Source: Bacteroidota bacterium
GTDB taxonomy: Bacteria > Bacteroidota > Bacteroidia > Palsa-948
NCBI GenBank assembly: GCA_016213405.1
Contig: JACRAM010000054.1
Coordinates: forward strand, 21,998 to 85,997
Reading direction: 5' to 3'
DNA: 64,000 nucleotides
Numbering within the stretch: the stretch's first letter is position 1; every line of letters starts with the position of its first letter. Of this stretch, positions 9,130 through 17,850 are shown piece after piece. A program made the translations under genes and the position numbers. The notes beneath the pieces are model-generated. The model had not been told where the DNA came from. It worked only from the letters and a program-made list of their open reading frames with translations, and ran no database searches.

Positions 9130-9381
9130 TTATTCCTTCTGAAAGAAATGATATTCCTTGTGTAGGATAAACTATTCCTATTGAAAGAATTGTTATTCCT
9201 CCACAAAGAATTCTTATTCTTCCACAAAGAATTGTTATTCTTCCACAAAGAATTCTTATTCTTCCACAAAGAATTGTTATTCTTCCACAAAGAATTGTTA
9301 TTCTTCCACAAAGAATTGTTATTCTTCCACAAAGAATTGTTATTCCTTCATAAAGAATTGTTATTCTTCCACGAGGAAAAC
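9130..9381. repeat. Tandem array, 12 units of 21 bp
   Basis: The consensus unit is TTATTCTTCCACAAAGAATTG. Nine units (9193-9381) are nearly identical and the first three (9130-9192) are diverged. Each unit has an internal palindrome ATTCTT-CCAC(A)-AAGAAT. The 21-bp period equals two turns of B-DNA, so the A/T tracts are in phase. Because 21 is a multiple of 3, several frames stay open, and they encode spurious heptapeptide repeats. It ends 45 bp before the 3' end of the adjacent 121-aa gene. Confidence 0.95.
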
Positions 9382-9426
9382 ATTTATTTCAGCCAAAAAA
9401 TGAAGGCAACCTTAAATTTTGCGTTT

Positions 9427-9792
9427 TTATTGAGTGGGTGGTTTAGGCGGACGACCTGTGTGTGGTTTTTCGGGCTGAACGCCATAATCGCGCAGCGTTT
9501 CGCTGTGAATGCCATAAAGTCCTTTGATGATATGCACATCCCCGTTATACAAGCCCTCCGATTTCTTAACATCGCTCTGATAAACATCAAACGCTTCATT
9601 GGCTTTTGTTTGCGCATCTTTTGCCGTGTTCCATGATTTTGTGAGGGCGGCTTCAGATTCCTGATATGTCTTTTGAATCATGTCGGGCGGAAGCCGTTTT
9701 TTCGTATCGTCCTTGTGCTTTTCAATGCCATTGCCCATGTTTTCTAAATTCTCCTTGAGCGCTGAATACTCTTTGTCTTTGATATCTGCCAT
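9427..9792 (-). CDS. Small helical protein next to a 21-bp array
   Basis: Not recognised. The 121-aa protein is soluble, charged and helical for most of its length (for example DAQTKANEAFDVYQSDVKK) and ends in a proline-rich tail, TGRPPKPPTQ. There is no signal peptide. A protein of exactly the same length with a similar proline-rich end lies at 33012-33377, also with a 21-bp tandem array on its left side. The pairing suggests one kind of cassette, although the two sequences are not obviously homologous. Confidence 0.7.
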   Translation of the reverse strand: MADIKDKEYSALKENLENMGNGIEKHKDDTKKRLPPDMIQKTYQESEAALTKSWNTAKDAQTKANEAFDVYQSDVKKSEGLYNGDVHIIKGLYGIHSETLRDYGVQPEKPHTGRPPKPPTQ

Positions 9793-9822
9793 TTTGTTTT
9801 TGCCCTTGCGGGTCTTGTTGGT

Positions 9823-9903
9823 TTATTTTTGTATGATTAGTTTTTTGTTTGCGATTCCATTTTCAGTTTTTAGTTGGAGGAAATAAATTCCGTCAAATCT
9901 CAG
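9823..9903 (-). pseudogene. Orphan T9SS type A sorting-domain tail
   Basis: On the minus strand these bases encode the last 26 residues of a T9SS sorting domain (LRFDGIYFLQL, then ENGIANKKLIIQK) and a stop. The frame is continuous with the preceding secreted-protein gene but separated from it by that gene's TAA. The upstream part of a sorting domain is absent, so this looks like debris of a lost cargo gene. Stop readthrough is a weaker alternative. Confidence 0.65.
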
Positions 9904-11406
9904 TTAAAAAATAATTTTTATTAATCCTGATTGTCCATCTTTTTCATAAGGCATTACAACTGCTTTATCTGAAATCTGAATGCCTTCTGTCGGGTAAATT
10001 TTAATTCCTTCAACCGAAAGAGTGTTCTTGCTGGTATTGCCTTCATCGTCAATTTTGCAATGAGTTATTTTGCTGCCATCATCACTATAAACGATATGAA
10101 TAAATTTACCATCACTACAAGAAATGTAAGAACCCCAATCCAATGTTCTTGAAAATGCTTTTATTTTCTCGTTTCTTTCAAATGATTTCATCCATTTATA
10201 ATTTCCCGTTTTATCAGTACATAATAATACAATGTCACCATAAATATTTGCAGGCACTCTAAATTCTTCTTGTGGCAATTCACCAGTATAATGAGTTACG
10301 ACATCACCGCTTGGTGAACCAACGTAAACTTTAGGCATTTCCATTCCCTCGATACCATAAATATTATTTCCATTATTAATATAAAAATCAGCTCGTCCAT
10401 AACCACGTGACGAGAAAAATGATGAGTTTTTGTAAGCGTTATCAATTTGTGTTTGCACCGTTTGAGTGAATGGAACTATTTGTTTATTATCAATTCCACC
10501 TGATTGGTCAACAATATATTTGAAAGTTCCTGAAGCAAATGATGGATTTTCTTTCTCGGTTTTTTTTGTTAAAAACCCACTAAAAACTATTTTGTTATTT
10601 TCTATTGAATAGTTATATGAAAAAAAATAACAACCATCTACAGCAGAAATTTCAAAAGAATGAAGATCGCCAGTATTAACATCAACGAAATCTGCCTTTC
10701 CGCCATCTAAAGTTTGAAAAATAAATTCTGCTGCGCCACTAGAAAAATGAAGACGTTCTTTTTCCGATTTAAAATAGTTAACAAAAAAATAATTGCCGGC
10801 AAAAGAATAAAAGGGAATGGCTTTATTTTTCTTGCCAAAATCAGGAGCATTTACCTTGATTACACTTTTTTTAACATTGTTGTTTTCATCAAATGTCCAG
10901 TAATATATATTAGGAGAATCTGCAACCCATGAGTCGGGGTTTTTATAATCCATATATATTACGAAATTATTACCCTCTGATAAAATGTGAAACCTTTTAA
11001 AGAGGTAACTATCATTCCATGATTTATCATAGACAAATTCATTGCTGAGGTTTAATGTAATAATCTTATTTGCGAATGGTTGAATAACCTCAAGACCTTT
11101 TTTATCAAAAACAAGTAGATTCAATTCATTGTTAGCTACAAATGCTTTTATAGGCCAACCCTTCTTGTCAAAATCATAACTAAGAGATTTTATTTTTTTC
11201 AAATCATTATCAAATAAATTAAATGCCATGTCTTTTAATTGGTCGCTGTTTCTTTTTGCTGTGAATACATAAACACCTTTATCACATTTACCTATAACAT
11301 ACATTTCATATTTTGATTTCCATGAAGTATCAGAATAAGTTATTTGCTGGGAAAATATGTTTGTGCTAATAAGAGCAAACAAAATAACCACATAAAGTTT
11401 TTTCAT
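9904..11406 (-). CDS. Secreted protein of unknown function
   Basis: Not recognised. The 500-aa protein starts with a clear signal peptide (MKKLYVVILFALISTNIFSQ) and is otherwise rich in beta-strand patterns and aromatic residues, with repeated short stretches around W, Y and F that suggest a beta-propeller-like fold. It ends SGLIKIIF without a sorting domain, so it is probably periplasmic. An orphan T9SS tail follows directly after the stop codon. The upstream region carries a (GA)n tract and several hairpins. Confidence 0.8.
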   Translation of the reverse strand: MKKLYVVILFALISTNIFSQQITYSDTSWKSKYEMYVIGKCDKGVYVFTAKRNSDQLKDMAFNLFDNDLKKIKSLSYDFDKKGWPIKAFVANNELNLLVFDKKGLEVIQPFANKIITLNLSNEFVYDKSWNDSYLFKRFHILSEGNNFVIYMDYKNPDSWVADSPNIYYWTFDENNNVKKSVIKVNAPDFGKKNKAIPFYSFAGNYFFVNYFKSEKERLHFSSGAAEFIFQTLDGGKADFVDVNTGDLHSFEISAVDGCYFFSYNYSIENNKIVFSGFLTKKTEKENPSFASGTFKYIVDQSGGIDNKQIVPFTQTVQTQIDNAYKNSSFFSSRGYGRADFYINNGNNIYGIEGMEMPKVYVGSPSGDVVTHYTGELPQEEFRVPANIYGDIVLLCTDKTGNYKWMKSFERNEKIKAFSRTLDWGSYISCSDGKFIHIVYSDDGSKITHCKIDDEGNTSKNTLSVEGIKIYPTEGIQISDKAVVMPYEKDGQSGLIKIIF

Positions 11407-11522
11407 CGTAAAATGGTTTTTACCCTGTGAAATTCTGTCTTACAGACAATTTCACTGGGTGAATGGTTAAACAAAAATAAACCTGCCCGTCCGGCAGGCG
11501 GGTGTATTACATCACGCCTGTT

Positions 11523-11559
11523 AAACCCCGTAGGATTGAAATTATCCAACGGGGTAAAC
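11523..11559. repeat. CCCCGTAGGA/TCCAACGGGG hairpin, copy 2
   Basis: The arms CCCCGTAGGAT and ATCCAACGGGG pair except for one A-A mismatch. That mismatch is conserved in the copies at 3679-3707, 59332-59365 and 63889-63953. Confidence 0.8.
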
Positions 11560-11630
11560 TCAACTGCGTTTCGGAAACTTTTCTTAAAAATAAAAAGATA
11601 TGCTCTCCTGAGCAACCTAAATAAAAAATC

Positions 11631-11657
11631 GAGAGAGAGAGAGAGAGAGAGAGAGAG
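11631..11657. repeat. (GA)n dinucleotide tract
   Basis: Twenty-seven bases of uninterrupted GA repeat lie about 225 bp upstream of the secreted-protein start. Such tracts slip during replication and are uncommon in bacteria. Confidence 0.95.
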
Positions 11658-11708
11658 TTATTCATTACATAAACGCTGGGTTATAATGAGCAAATATAGA
11701 AACTATTT

Positions 11709-12005
11709 TCAGAAAAATGTTTTTACTATTAATGCAAGAATACCCGCCAGCACAAATCCGAGCATCCATTTAACAAGAAGTAATTCCGCTCTGAGTTTTT
11801 CAAAATCCGCTTTTGTTGCAAATATAGTTAGCGCATCAGCTTTCGTCAAAAGCTTTTCTTTATCCTCGTGAGAAAGCAGGTTCTTTTTTTCTTTTTCTAT
11901 TTCTTCTTTTACTTCCGCTTCAATAAAAGTAACCAATGTCTTGGCTTCCTTTTCGCCAAGTTTAACTTTAAGCAGTTCGTATAATTCTAATTCTATGGAA
12001 CTCAT
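11709..12005 (-). CDS. Small coiled-coil protein with C-terminal membrane anchor
   Basis: The 98-aa protein has a long charged helix suited to a coiled coil (about residues 25-70, with EAEVKEEIEKEKK and LTKADALTIFATKADFEKLR) and one C-terminal membrane helix (WMLGFVLAGILALIV). This layout resembles the DUF1640/CCDC90-like group of small membrane-anchored coiled-coil proteins, whose bacterial role is unknown. The family assignment is tentative. It lies 45 bp downstream of the prfC stop on the opposite side of the repeat block. Confidence 0.7.
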   Translation of the reverse strand: MSSIELELYELLKVKLGEKEAKTLVTFIEAEVKEEIEKEKKNLLSHEDKEKLLTKADALTIFATKADFEKLRAELLLVKWMLGFVLAGILALIVKTFF

Positions 12006-12050
12006 AAGGTAAAGATAAAAATTTTTATAATACCAAATGGTTGTTAATGA

Positions 12051-13727
12051 CTAATGACGAATGGCTTCTTCTTCTTCAAACTCCGAAGTAAAATGAAATT
12101 TAATATCAGGATAAGTTTCCTGCGCCTTTTGTAACATCCATGCGCTTTCAGCAAAATATACAGGGCGGTTTTCTTTATCGTATGCAATGTTGTTTGCTTT
12201 TACGGAAAGAAAAGTCCCCCAACCCCCCGAAGAGGGGCTTTGCTCCGAAGGAGTGGATACCCACACGCGCAAGTTCTCCCCCTTCGGGGGAGTTAGAGGG
12301 GGCTGTGCTGTAAACCAACAAGCTTTGTAATAATCCAATGGGCGAAACTCGCAGGAAGCACCGTATTCTTCTCTCAATCTGAATTGTATCACTTCAAACT
12401 GAAGTTCGCCCACTGTGCCGACAATTTTTTTATTCCCCATGTGCTGAACAAACAACTGCGCAACACCTTCATCGGTCAGTTGGCGGATTCCTTTGTCTAA
12501 TTGCTTTGTCTTGAACGGGTCTTTATTAATAAGTTCCTTAAAAATCTCAGGTGAAAAACTCGGAATACCTTTGAACTGCAAATGCTCTCCTTCTGTTAAT
12601 GTGTCACCGATTTTGAAATTGCCAGTGTCATACAAACCAATCACATCTCCGGGAAATGCCTCATCAATAATGTTTTTTGAACTTCCCATAAAACTTGTCG
12701 GACTGGAAAACCGAACTTGCTTATCCAGACGAACGTGATGATAAAATTTATTCCGCTCAAACCGGCCGGAACAAATTCTGCAAAACGCAATTCTATCGCG
12801 GTGATTCGGATCAAGGTTAGCGTGTATCTTGAAAACAAATCCTGTAAATGCTTCTTCTTCAGGATTTATAATTCGCTTATCAATCTGTCTGGCAAGAGGC
12901 GGAGGAGCAATCTTCACGAATGTGTCGAGCAACTCTTTCACGCCAAAATTATTTATCGCACTTCCGAAGAAAACAGGAGCCAAATAACCTTCACGGTAAA
13001 GATTCATATCAAAAGGTTCGTAAACTCCTTCAATCAAATGAGCATCTTCTCTTAATTGCTTAGCGTAATCTTCTCCAACATATTTTTCAAGAGCAGAATC
13101 ATTCAAATCATTAATCGCGATTACATCTTCTGCAATTCGCTGTTTGTCTGCAGAAAAAAACAATTGTAATTTTTTCTCAAAAAGATTATACACTCCTTTG
13201 AATTCAGAACCCATTCCTATCGGCCATGAAAGCGGACGAGTATGAATGTGCAACTCTTTATTAATTTCTTCGAGCAAGTCGTAAGGGTCGCGCCCTTCTC
13301 TGTCAAGTTTGTTGATGAAAACGATAACAGGAGTGTGACGCATGCGGCAGACTTCCATTAATTTTCTCGTTTGTTCCTCCACTCCTTTCACACAGTCAAT
13401 AACGAGAATAACACTGTCAACTGCAGTGAGTGTTCTGTAAGTGTCTTCTGCAAAGTCTTTGTGCCCTGGTGTGTCGAGAATATTTATTTTATAACCGTTA
13501 TATTCAAAACCCATTACGGAAGTAGCAACAGAAATTCCCCGTTGCTTTTCTATCTCCATGAAATCGGATGTAGCGGTTTTCCTGATTTTATTGTGTTTAA
13601 CAGCACCCGCAGTTTGAATTGCTCCACCGAACAAAAGTAATTTTTCAGTAAGCGTAGTTTTTCCTGCATCGGGATGACTGATGATGCCGAAAGTCCTGCG
13701 TTTTGCTATTTCTTCTTTCTGTGCCAT
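12051..13727 (-). CDS. prfC: Peptide chain release factor 3 with repeat-derived insertion
   Basis: RF3 is the GTPase that recycles RF1 and RF2 from the ribosome after termination. The 558-aa protein has the P-loop SHPDAGKTT (residues 17-25), DTPGH, and NKLD, and full-length family similarity; the E. coli protein is 529 aa. Residues about 474-505 (from [12 protein letters not shown] to SSGGWGTFL) are encoded by a GC-rich palindromic element and have no counterpart in the family. They sit in the C-terminal domain just before the conserved [14 protein letters not shown] stretch. Frame is kept, so the protein is probably functional. It follows the rplI terminator by a few bases. Confidence 0.94.
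   Translation of the reverse strand: MAQKEEIAKRRTFGIISHPDAGKTTLTEKLLLFGGAIQTAGAVKHNKIRKTATSDFMEIEKQRGISVATSVMGFEYNGYKINILDTPGHKDFAEDTYRTLTAVDSVILVIDCVKGVEEQTRKLMEVCRMRHTPVIVFINKLDREGRDPYDLLEEINKELHIHTRPLSWPIGMGSEFKGVYNLFEKKLQLFFSADKQRIAEDVIAINDLNDSALEKYVGEDYAKQLREDAHLIEGVYEPFDMNLYREGYLAPVFFGSAINNFGVKELLDTFVKIAPPPLARQIDKRIINPEEEAFTGFVFKIHANLDPNHRDRIAFCRICSGRFERNKFYHHVRLDKQVRFSSPTSFMGSSKNIIDEAFPGDVIGLYDTGNFKIGDTLTEGEHLQFKGIPSFSPEIFKELINKDPFKTKQLDKGIRQLTDEGVAQLFVQHMGNKKIVGTVGELQFEVIQFRLREEYGASCEFRPLDYYKACWFTAQPPLTPPKGENLRVWVSTPSEQSPSSGGWGTFLSVKANNIAYDKENRPVYFAESAWMLQKAQETYPDIKFHFTSEFEEEEAIRH
12213..12306. repeat. Two-hairpin GC-rich element inside prfC
   Basis: Two hairpins are visible, CCCCCCGAAGAGGGG and CTCCCCCTTCGGGGGAG, together with GAAG/CTTC words, between ends of the form AGTCCCCC and GGGGGCTGT. 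The same two-hairpin design occurs at 27042-27115 and 34374-34486. Confidence 0.85.
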
Positions 13728-13738
13728 TGATAAAAGAA

Positions 13739-13771
13739 AAAGGCATCCCGATAAAACAACGAGATGCCTTT
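13739..13771 (-). terminator. Terminator of the rpsF-rpsR-rplI operon
   Basis: A 9-bp stem AAAGGCATC/GATGCCTTT, with further CG pairs inside, is followed on the minus strand by TTCTTTT. It lies between rplI and prfC. Confidence 0.8.
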
Positions 13772-13786
13772 CAATATGATAAAATC

Positions 13787-14236
13787 CTATTCTGCTACAA
13801 CTTCAAAATTTACTTTTACGATAACTTCTTTGTGAAACTTTATTGTAGCAGCATAAGTGCCGAGGGTTTTAATATTTTCTTCGTTTTCAATTGAAATATT
13901 TTTTCTATCCACATCATATCCTGATTTCTTGATTGCTTCAGCAATCTGAATGGATGTAACAGAGCCGAATATTTTTCCTTTTTCTCCTGCTTTTGCTCCA
14001 ACTTTCAGCGTCATGCCCTTAAGAACTTCTGCCGATTTTTGTGCAGCCGTAAGAATTTTTTCTTCTTTGTGCGCGCGCTGTTTAACAATCTCAGCATGTT
14101 CTTTTCTTCTTCCTGTAGTAGCTTCAACTGCAAGTCCCTGCGGAAACAGAAAATTGCGTGCATAACCCGGACGAACTTTCACAAGTTCATTCTTTGTGCC
14201 GAGGTTCTTTACTTCTTGTTTTAATATAACTTCCAT
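13787..14236 (-). CDS. rplI: 50S ribosomal protein L9
   Basis: The 149-aa length and the start [19 protein letters not shown], followed by [16 protein letters not shown], are diagnostic of L9, which binds 23S rRNA near the L1 stalk. A long connecting helix (residues about 45-75) and the C-terminal domain are intact. It is the last gene of an rpsF-rpsR-rplI operon; a word-repeat hairpin separates it from rpsR by 119 bp. Confidence 0.98.
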   Translation of the reverse strand: MEVILKQEVKNLGTKNELVKVRPGYARNFLFPQGLAVEATTGRRKEHAEIVKQRAHKEEKILTAAQKSAEVLKGMTLKVGAKAGEKGKIFGSVTSIQIAEAIKKSGYDVDRKNISIENEENIKTLGTYAATIKFHKEVIVKVNFEVVAE

Positions 14237-14277
14237 TTTCTTTTTTGTGTTTAGAGTTATTATTTCCTGGTTACTAA

Positions 14278-14349
14278 TTAACGAATCTTGTTACGAATAT
14301 TACAAATCATACTTGGCGTCATTTGTAACATTCGAGCCATTCGTTATTA
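14278..14349. repeat. Word-repeat hairpin between rpsR and rplI
   Basis: The left arm is TAACGAAT, TACGAATATTACAAAT; the right arm is ATTTGTAACATTCG, CATTCGTTATTA. The hairpin is inside a ribosomal-protein operon and could set the rpsR to rplI ratio. The words recur at 20580-20611. Confidence 0.75.
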
Positions 14350-14355
14350 ATAATC

Positions 14356-14634
14356 CTATTTCAATCCGTCAGCAACAAATGGCAAAAGCGCCAGATGACG
14401 CGCACGCTTAACCGCCTGAGCAACTCTTCGCTGAAACTTAACAGAGTTTCCTGACAAACGCCTTGGTAAAAGTTTCCCTTGATCATTTACGAATTTAAGG
14501 AGATAGTCTGCGTCTTTGTAGTCAATATAATCCCATCGCATTTTTTTGAAGCGACAATATTTTACATTGCTCACCTCAAGCACGGGAGGATTTAAATATC
14601 TGATTTCGCCTGTATCGGTTGTTACTGTAGCCAT
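14356..14634 (-). CDS. rpsR: 30S ribosomal protein S18
   Basis: The 92-aa protein has the S18 core YCRFKK, then [12 protein letters not shown] and the RNA-binding segment [21 protein letters not shown]18 pairs with S6 on the 30S platform. The N-terminal 20 residues are an extension compared with E. coli (75 aa). It lies 30 bp downstream of rpsF. Confidence 0.97.
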   Translation of the reverse strand: MATVTTDTGEIRYLNPPVLEVSNVKYCRFKKMRWDYIDYKDADYLLKFVNDQGKLLPRRLSGNSVKFQRRVAQAVKRARHLALLPFVADGLK

Positions 14635-14664
14635 ATTTTTGAAATTAAGATTATGAATTATAAA

Positions 14665-15033
14665 TTACGCTGCAACCTCTTCTTTTCGGTTGTCTTTTTT
14701 GTTAGCCCGTTTTGCTTTTCTGCGCTCAGCAAATGCAAGCGCAAACTTATCAAGATGAATGGTAAGATAACGGAGTACACGCTCATCACGCTTGTAAGCG
14801 GTTTCAATCACAGAGATAGCTTCGCCCGGAGCTTCAATCTGGAAGAGCTGGTAAAAACCCGTGTTTTTCTTTTTGATGGGGTAGGCCAGTTTTTTCAGCC
14901 CCCATGATTCTTCGTGAACGATTTTCACACCATGTTCCTTGAACAGTTTTTTGTATGTGTTTACTGTTTCTTTTGTCTGCTCGTCAGACAGGACAGGTGT
15001 CAAGATAAATACTGTTTCGTACTGCTTTGACAT
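14665..15033 (-). CDS. rpsF: 30S ribosomal protein S6
   Basis: The 122-aa protein shows the S6 fold landmarks: YETVFILTPVLSDEQ at the start, GLKKLAYPIKKKNTGFYQLF in the middle, and DERVLRYLTI. The C-terminus is a lysine/arginine-rich tail ending NRKEEVAA. It is the first gene of the rpsF-rpsR-rplI operon. The leader of about 110 nt contains a strong GC-rich hairpin, and the promoter is divergent from the TonB receptor gene. Confidence 0.97.
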   Translation of the reverse strand: MSKQYETVFILTPVLSDEQTKETVNTYKKLFKEHGVKIVHEESWGLKKLAYPIKKKNTGFYQLFQIEAPGEAISVIETAYKRDERVLRYLTIHLDKFALAFAERRKAKRANKKDNRKEEVAA

Positions 15034-15079
15034 TTATTTTTGTTTTGTCTCATGCCCTATTCCCCTTGCGGAGACCTTG

Positions 15080-15102
15080 GATCCCCCGACATGTCGGGGG
15101 AA
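15080..15102. repeat. Perfect palindrome in the rpsF leader
   Basis: CCCCCGACATGTCGGGGG is an 18-bp perfect palindrome lying in the 5' untranslated region of rpsF. It may be an autoregulatory S6:S18 leader element or just another mobile GC-rich palindrome; sequence alone does not decide. Confidence 0.6.
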
Positions 15103-15149
15103 GGCATAAGGGTTATTGTTTTATTTTTCCTTTTTTATAAAAAGGGACG

Positions 15150-15176
15150 CAAATATAGAAAAAGGATTAATACCAA
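15150..15176 (-). promoter_or_regulatory. Promoter of the rpsF operon
   Basis: On the minus strand a TTG and a TATATTTG are separated by 16 bp, close to the Bacteroidota -33/-7 pattern. The expected start gives a leader of about 110 nt. Confidence 0.55.
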
Positions 15177-15208
15177 GAAAAGAGAATTTGAGGTGAATTA
15201 CTTAGGTG

Positions 15209-15216
15209 TATATTTG
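15209..15216 (+). promoter_or_regulatory. -7 element TATATTTG for the TonB receptor gene
   Basis: It fits TAnnTTTG and is 18 nt from the ATG at 15234, which implies a very short leader. Confidence 0.45.
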
Positions 15217-15233
15217 CTAATTCTATTAGGAAA

Positions 15234-17696
15234 ATGAACAATCTGATAACAAATATTATAGAAAAGAATTGGCTGTATGTTTTAGTGCTTCTCAATTCTC
15301 AATTCTTAATTCTTAATTCAGCATTTTCTCAAACGCTGACACAAACCATTCGCGGAGTTGTGGTGGATGCCGATTCAAAATCACCGATTGAGCAGGTGGG
15401 TGTAAAAGTTCTGAATATTGATACGAATATTTATTCTATTACTGATGCGGACGGGAAATTTCGTTTAGCAAAAGTTCCTGTGGGCAGGCATACCATAAAG
15501 TTTTCTTTTATTGGATATGAAGATATAATCCTCCAGAACATCATCGCAACCACAGGAAAAGAGGTAGTGCTCAATGTAGAGATGCACGAAAAACTTTTAA
15601 TGGGTAATGAAGTGGTGATTATTGCTGAGAAAGACAAAACAAAAGCAAACAATGATTTGGTAACGAACAGCGCGCGCAATTTTCAGAGCGAAGAAACGGA
15701 GCGTTATGCAGGAAGCCGCGGTGACCCAAGCAAAATGGTTGCTGCTTACGCAGGCGTGGCAACAGGCAATGATGCACGCAATGATATAATCGTGCGCGGA
15801 AATTCTCCCCTCGGAGTTTTGTGGCGTTTGGAAGGCACTGACATCCCTAGCCCGAATCATTTTTCTACGCAGGGCGCAACAGGAGGTCCTGTGAGCATTC
15901 TCAATAATAATCTTTTGGGCTCTTCTGATTTTCTTACGGGCGCTTTTCCTGCCGAGTATGGAAATAAAATGTCAGCTGTGTTTGATTTGAAGATGAGAAA
16001 CGGAAACAATGAAAAAATGGAATACACAGGTCAAGCCGGACTGAACGGATGGGAAGGCGGAATTGAAGGACCTTTAGGAAGAACAAGGGACAAGGGACAA
16101 GGAACGAATGATACAACCAGAAAATCTGCCTCATCAAATAACGGTTCTTACCTGATTAATTACCGCTACAATTCTCTGAAACTTTTTCAAACGCTTGGAA
16201 TCAATTTTGGTGTTTCCGGAATTCCAACTTATCAGGATCTTTCCTATAAAATAAATCTTCCTACATCAAAAGCCGGTGTGTTCACGCTCTGGGGAATTGG
16301 CGGCATGAGCGATATTTCTTTACTCGATAGTCAGAAAGATTCTACAGACTGGTCATTCACAAATTTGGGCGAAGACCTTGTATTTGGTTCTAAGATGGGA
16401 GTTGCCGGATTTTCTCACCTCTATTTTTTTACCGATAAAATTTCAGGCAAGTTGAATGTCTCAGTTTCTGGTTCGCAATTCAAAGTAACTCTTGATACGC
16501 TTGCTGCTGATAAAAGTCCTTTCCGCGTTTACACCAATGCATCCAAAGACGGACAATACTTTGTCAACTACACGGTGACGGATAAAATTAATGCGCACCA
16601 CTTGCTTAAAACAGGTTATATATGGAAATACATGATGGTAAATTACGAATCTATCTACTGGTCACGCAATAACAAAAGATACCTTAATGAGTTCAATGAA
16701 AAGGGAAATACAAGTTCCTTTCAGACATTTTTACACTGGCAGTATCGCTGTACTGACAATCTCACTTTCAATAGCGGGGTGCATTACAACTGGTTTGCAC
16801 TGACAAATTCTTTTGGACTTGAACCAAGAGCTGGGATGCGATGGCAGTTTTTGCCGAAGCAAACTCTTTCTCTTGCTTTTGGAATGCACAGCCAAACACT
16901 TCCTCTCATATATTATATGTACAAGTCTTTTGACTCAATCACTAATGCATACTACAACACCAACAGCACCATTGATTTAAGCAGAAGCATTCATTACGTT
17001 CTGGCGTATGATTACAACTTTGCGAAAGATTTTCGCCTGAAGCTTGAATGCTATTATCAGGATTTGTACAATCTTCCTATTGAAAAATACCATAAGAGCT
17101 CGTTCTCAACCGTGAATGTTGGGAATGAACTGGAAGGATTAACTTTTGTTGATTCATTGGAAAATAAAGGAACCGGTTATAATTACGGAACTGAGTTTAC
17201 GATTGAAAAATTCTTCAGCAAAAAATATTATTTTCTTTCATCCCTTTCCCTTTATGAATCAAAATACAAGGGAAGCGATGGAATTCTCCGCAATACTGCT
17301 TTCAACGGTGGGTATGTTTATAATCTGCTTGGCGGAATTGAGCTGCCTGTTGGAGGAAAAAAGAATCAGTCCATCGCTTTTGATATAAAAATGACTTTCG
17401 CTGGCGGCAACCGCTACACTCCCATTGACATTCAACAATCTATTCTGAATAAAGATGTAGTGTACATTGATTCGCTTGCCTTTCAAAATCAGTTCCGCGA
17501 TTACCAGAAAATTGACTTCAAAATTTCTTACCGCATCAATACCAAAAAAGTTTCGCACTACATTTTCTTCCACATCGAAAACATCTTCAACCGAAAAAAC
17601 ATTCTGCAGCAAGTGTATAACGACAACAAGAAGGCAATTACTGAAGAATATCAGCTGGGATTGTTTCCTTACGGGGGCTACAGGATTGAGTTTTAA
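15234..17696 (+). CDS. TonB-dependent outer-membrane receptor
   Basis: This 820-aa protein has a signal peptide, a carboxypeptidase-like regulatory domain (residues about 38-120, starting QTIRGVVVDADSKSPIEQVG), a plug domain (for example RNDIIVRGNSPLGVLWRLEG) and a C-terminal beta-barrel ending in aromatic RIEF. Such receptors take up siderophores, glycans or peptides. No SusD partner is adjacent, so it is not a classical polysaccharide locus. The signal peptide (LLNSQFLILNSAFSQ) is encoded by TCAATTCTTAATTC words, and residues about 283-296 (RTRDKGQGTND) by a GGGACAA word repeat, so parts of the protein are repeat-derived. Confidence 0.92.
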   Translation: MNNLITNIIEKNWLYVLVLLNSQFLILNSAFSQTLTQTIRGVVVDADSKSPIEQVGVKVLNIDTNIYSITDADGKFRLAKVPVGRHTIKFSFIGYEDIILQNIIATTGKEVVLNVEMHEKLLMGNEVVIIAEKDKTKANNDLVTNSARNFQSEETERYAGSRGDPSKMVAAYAGVATGNDARNDIIVRGNSPLGVLWRLEGTDIPSPNHFSTQGATGGPVSILNNNLLGSSDFLTGAFPAEYGNKMSAVFDLKMRNGNNEKMEYTGQAGLNGWEGGIEGPLGRTRDKGQGTNDTTRKSASSNNGSYLINYRYNSLKLFQTLGINFGVSGIPTYQDLSYKINLPTSKAGVFTLWGIGGMSDISLLDSQKDSTDWSFTNLGEDLVFGSKMGVAGFSHLYFFTDKISGKLNVSVSGSQFKVTLDTLAADKSPFRVYTNASKDGQYFVNYTVTDKINAHHLLKTGYIWKYMMVNYESIYWSRNNKRYLNEFNEKGNTSSFQTFLHWQYRCTDNLTFNSGVHYNWFALTNSFGLEPRAGMRWQFLPKQTLSLAFGMHSQTLPLIYYMYKSFDSITNAYYNTNSTIDLSRSIHYVLAYDYNFAKDFRLKLECYYQDLYNLPIEKYHKSSFSTVNVGNELEGLTFVDSLENKGTGYNYGTEFTIEKFFSKKYYFLSSLSLYESKYKGSDGILRNTAFNGGYVYNLLGGIELPVGGKKNQSIAFDIKMTFAGGNRYTPIDIQQSILNKDVVYIDSLAFQNQFRDYQKIDFKISYRINTKKVSHYIFFHIENIFNRKNILQQVYNDNKKAITEEYQLGLFPYGGYRIEF

Positions 17697-17810
17697 TTTG
17701 CCCCTGCCTTAATAGTTTCTGCTTTCAATTTTCTTTCTATCTTTTGGGCAAGATTACCACTTATCCCGAAGGGACTCCTTCGGAGCTAAAAAAATATGCC
17801 GGTTGCTAAA

Positions 17811-17818
17811 TACTTTTG
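17811..17818 (+). promoter_or_regulatory. -7 element TACTTTTG
   Basis: It fits TAnnTTTG and lies 33 nt before the ATG at 17851. It argues against the alternative TTG start at 17803. Confidence 0.45.
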
Positions 17819-17850
17819 TTAGTTCAAAACACTTTTTGTACCTTTATGCC

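Larger units (their letters stand above)
11407..11708. other. Gene-free repeat region upstream of the secreted protein
   Basis: It contains, in order, an inverted repeat GTGAAATT/AATTTCAC (about 11428-11451), the GC-rich palindrome CCTGCC-CGTCC-GGCAGG (about 11480-11500), a CCCCGTAGGATT/ATCCAACGGGG hairpin (11523-11559) and a (GA)n tract (11631-11657). No open frame with a recognisable product is seen. Confidence 0.7.

Noticed and set aside
9130..9381. Possible CRISPR array
   Set aside because: Units are directly joined without unique spacers and there are no cas genes.
9111..9636. Open frames on both strands giving heptapeptide repeats (NNNSLWK and ELLFFHK types)
   Set aside because: They exist only because the 21-bp unit is a multiple of three and lacks stops; there is no signal peptide, start context or family match.
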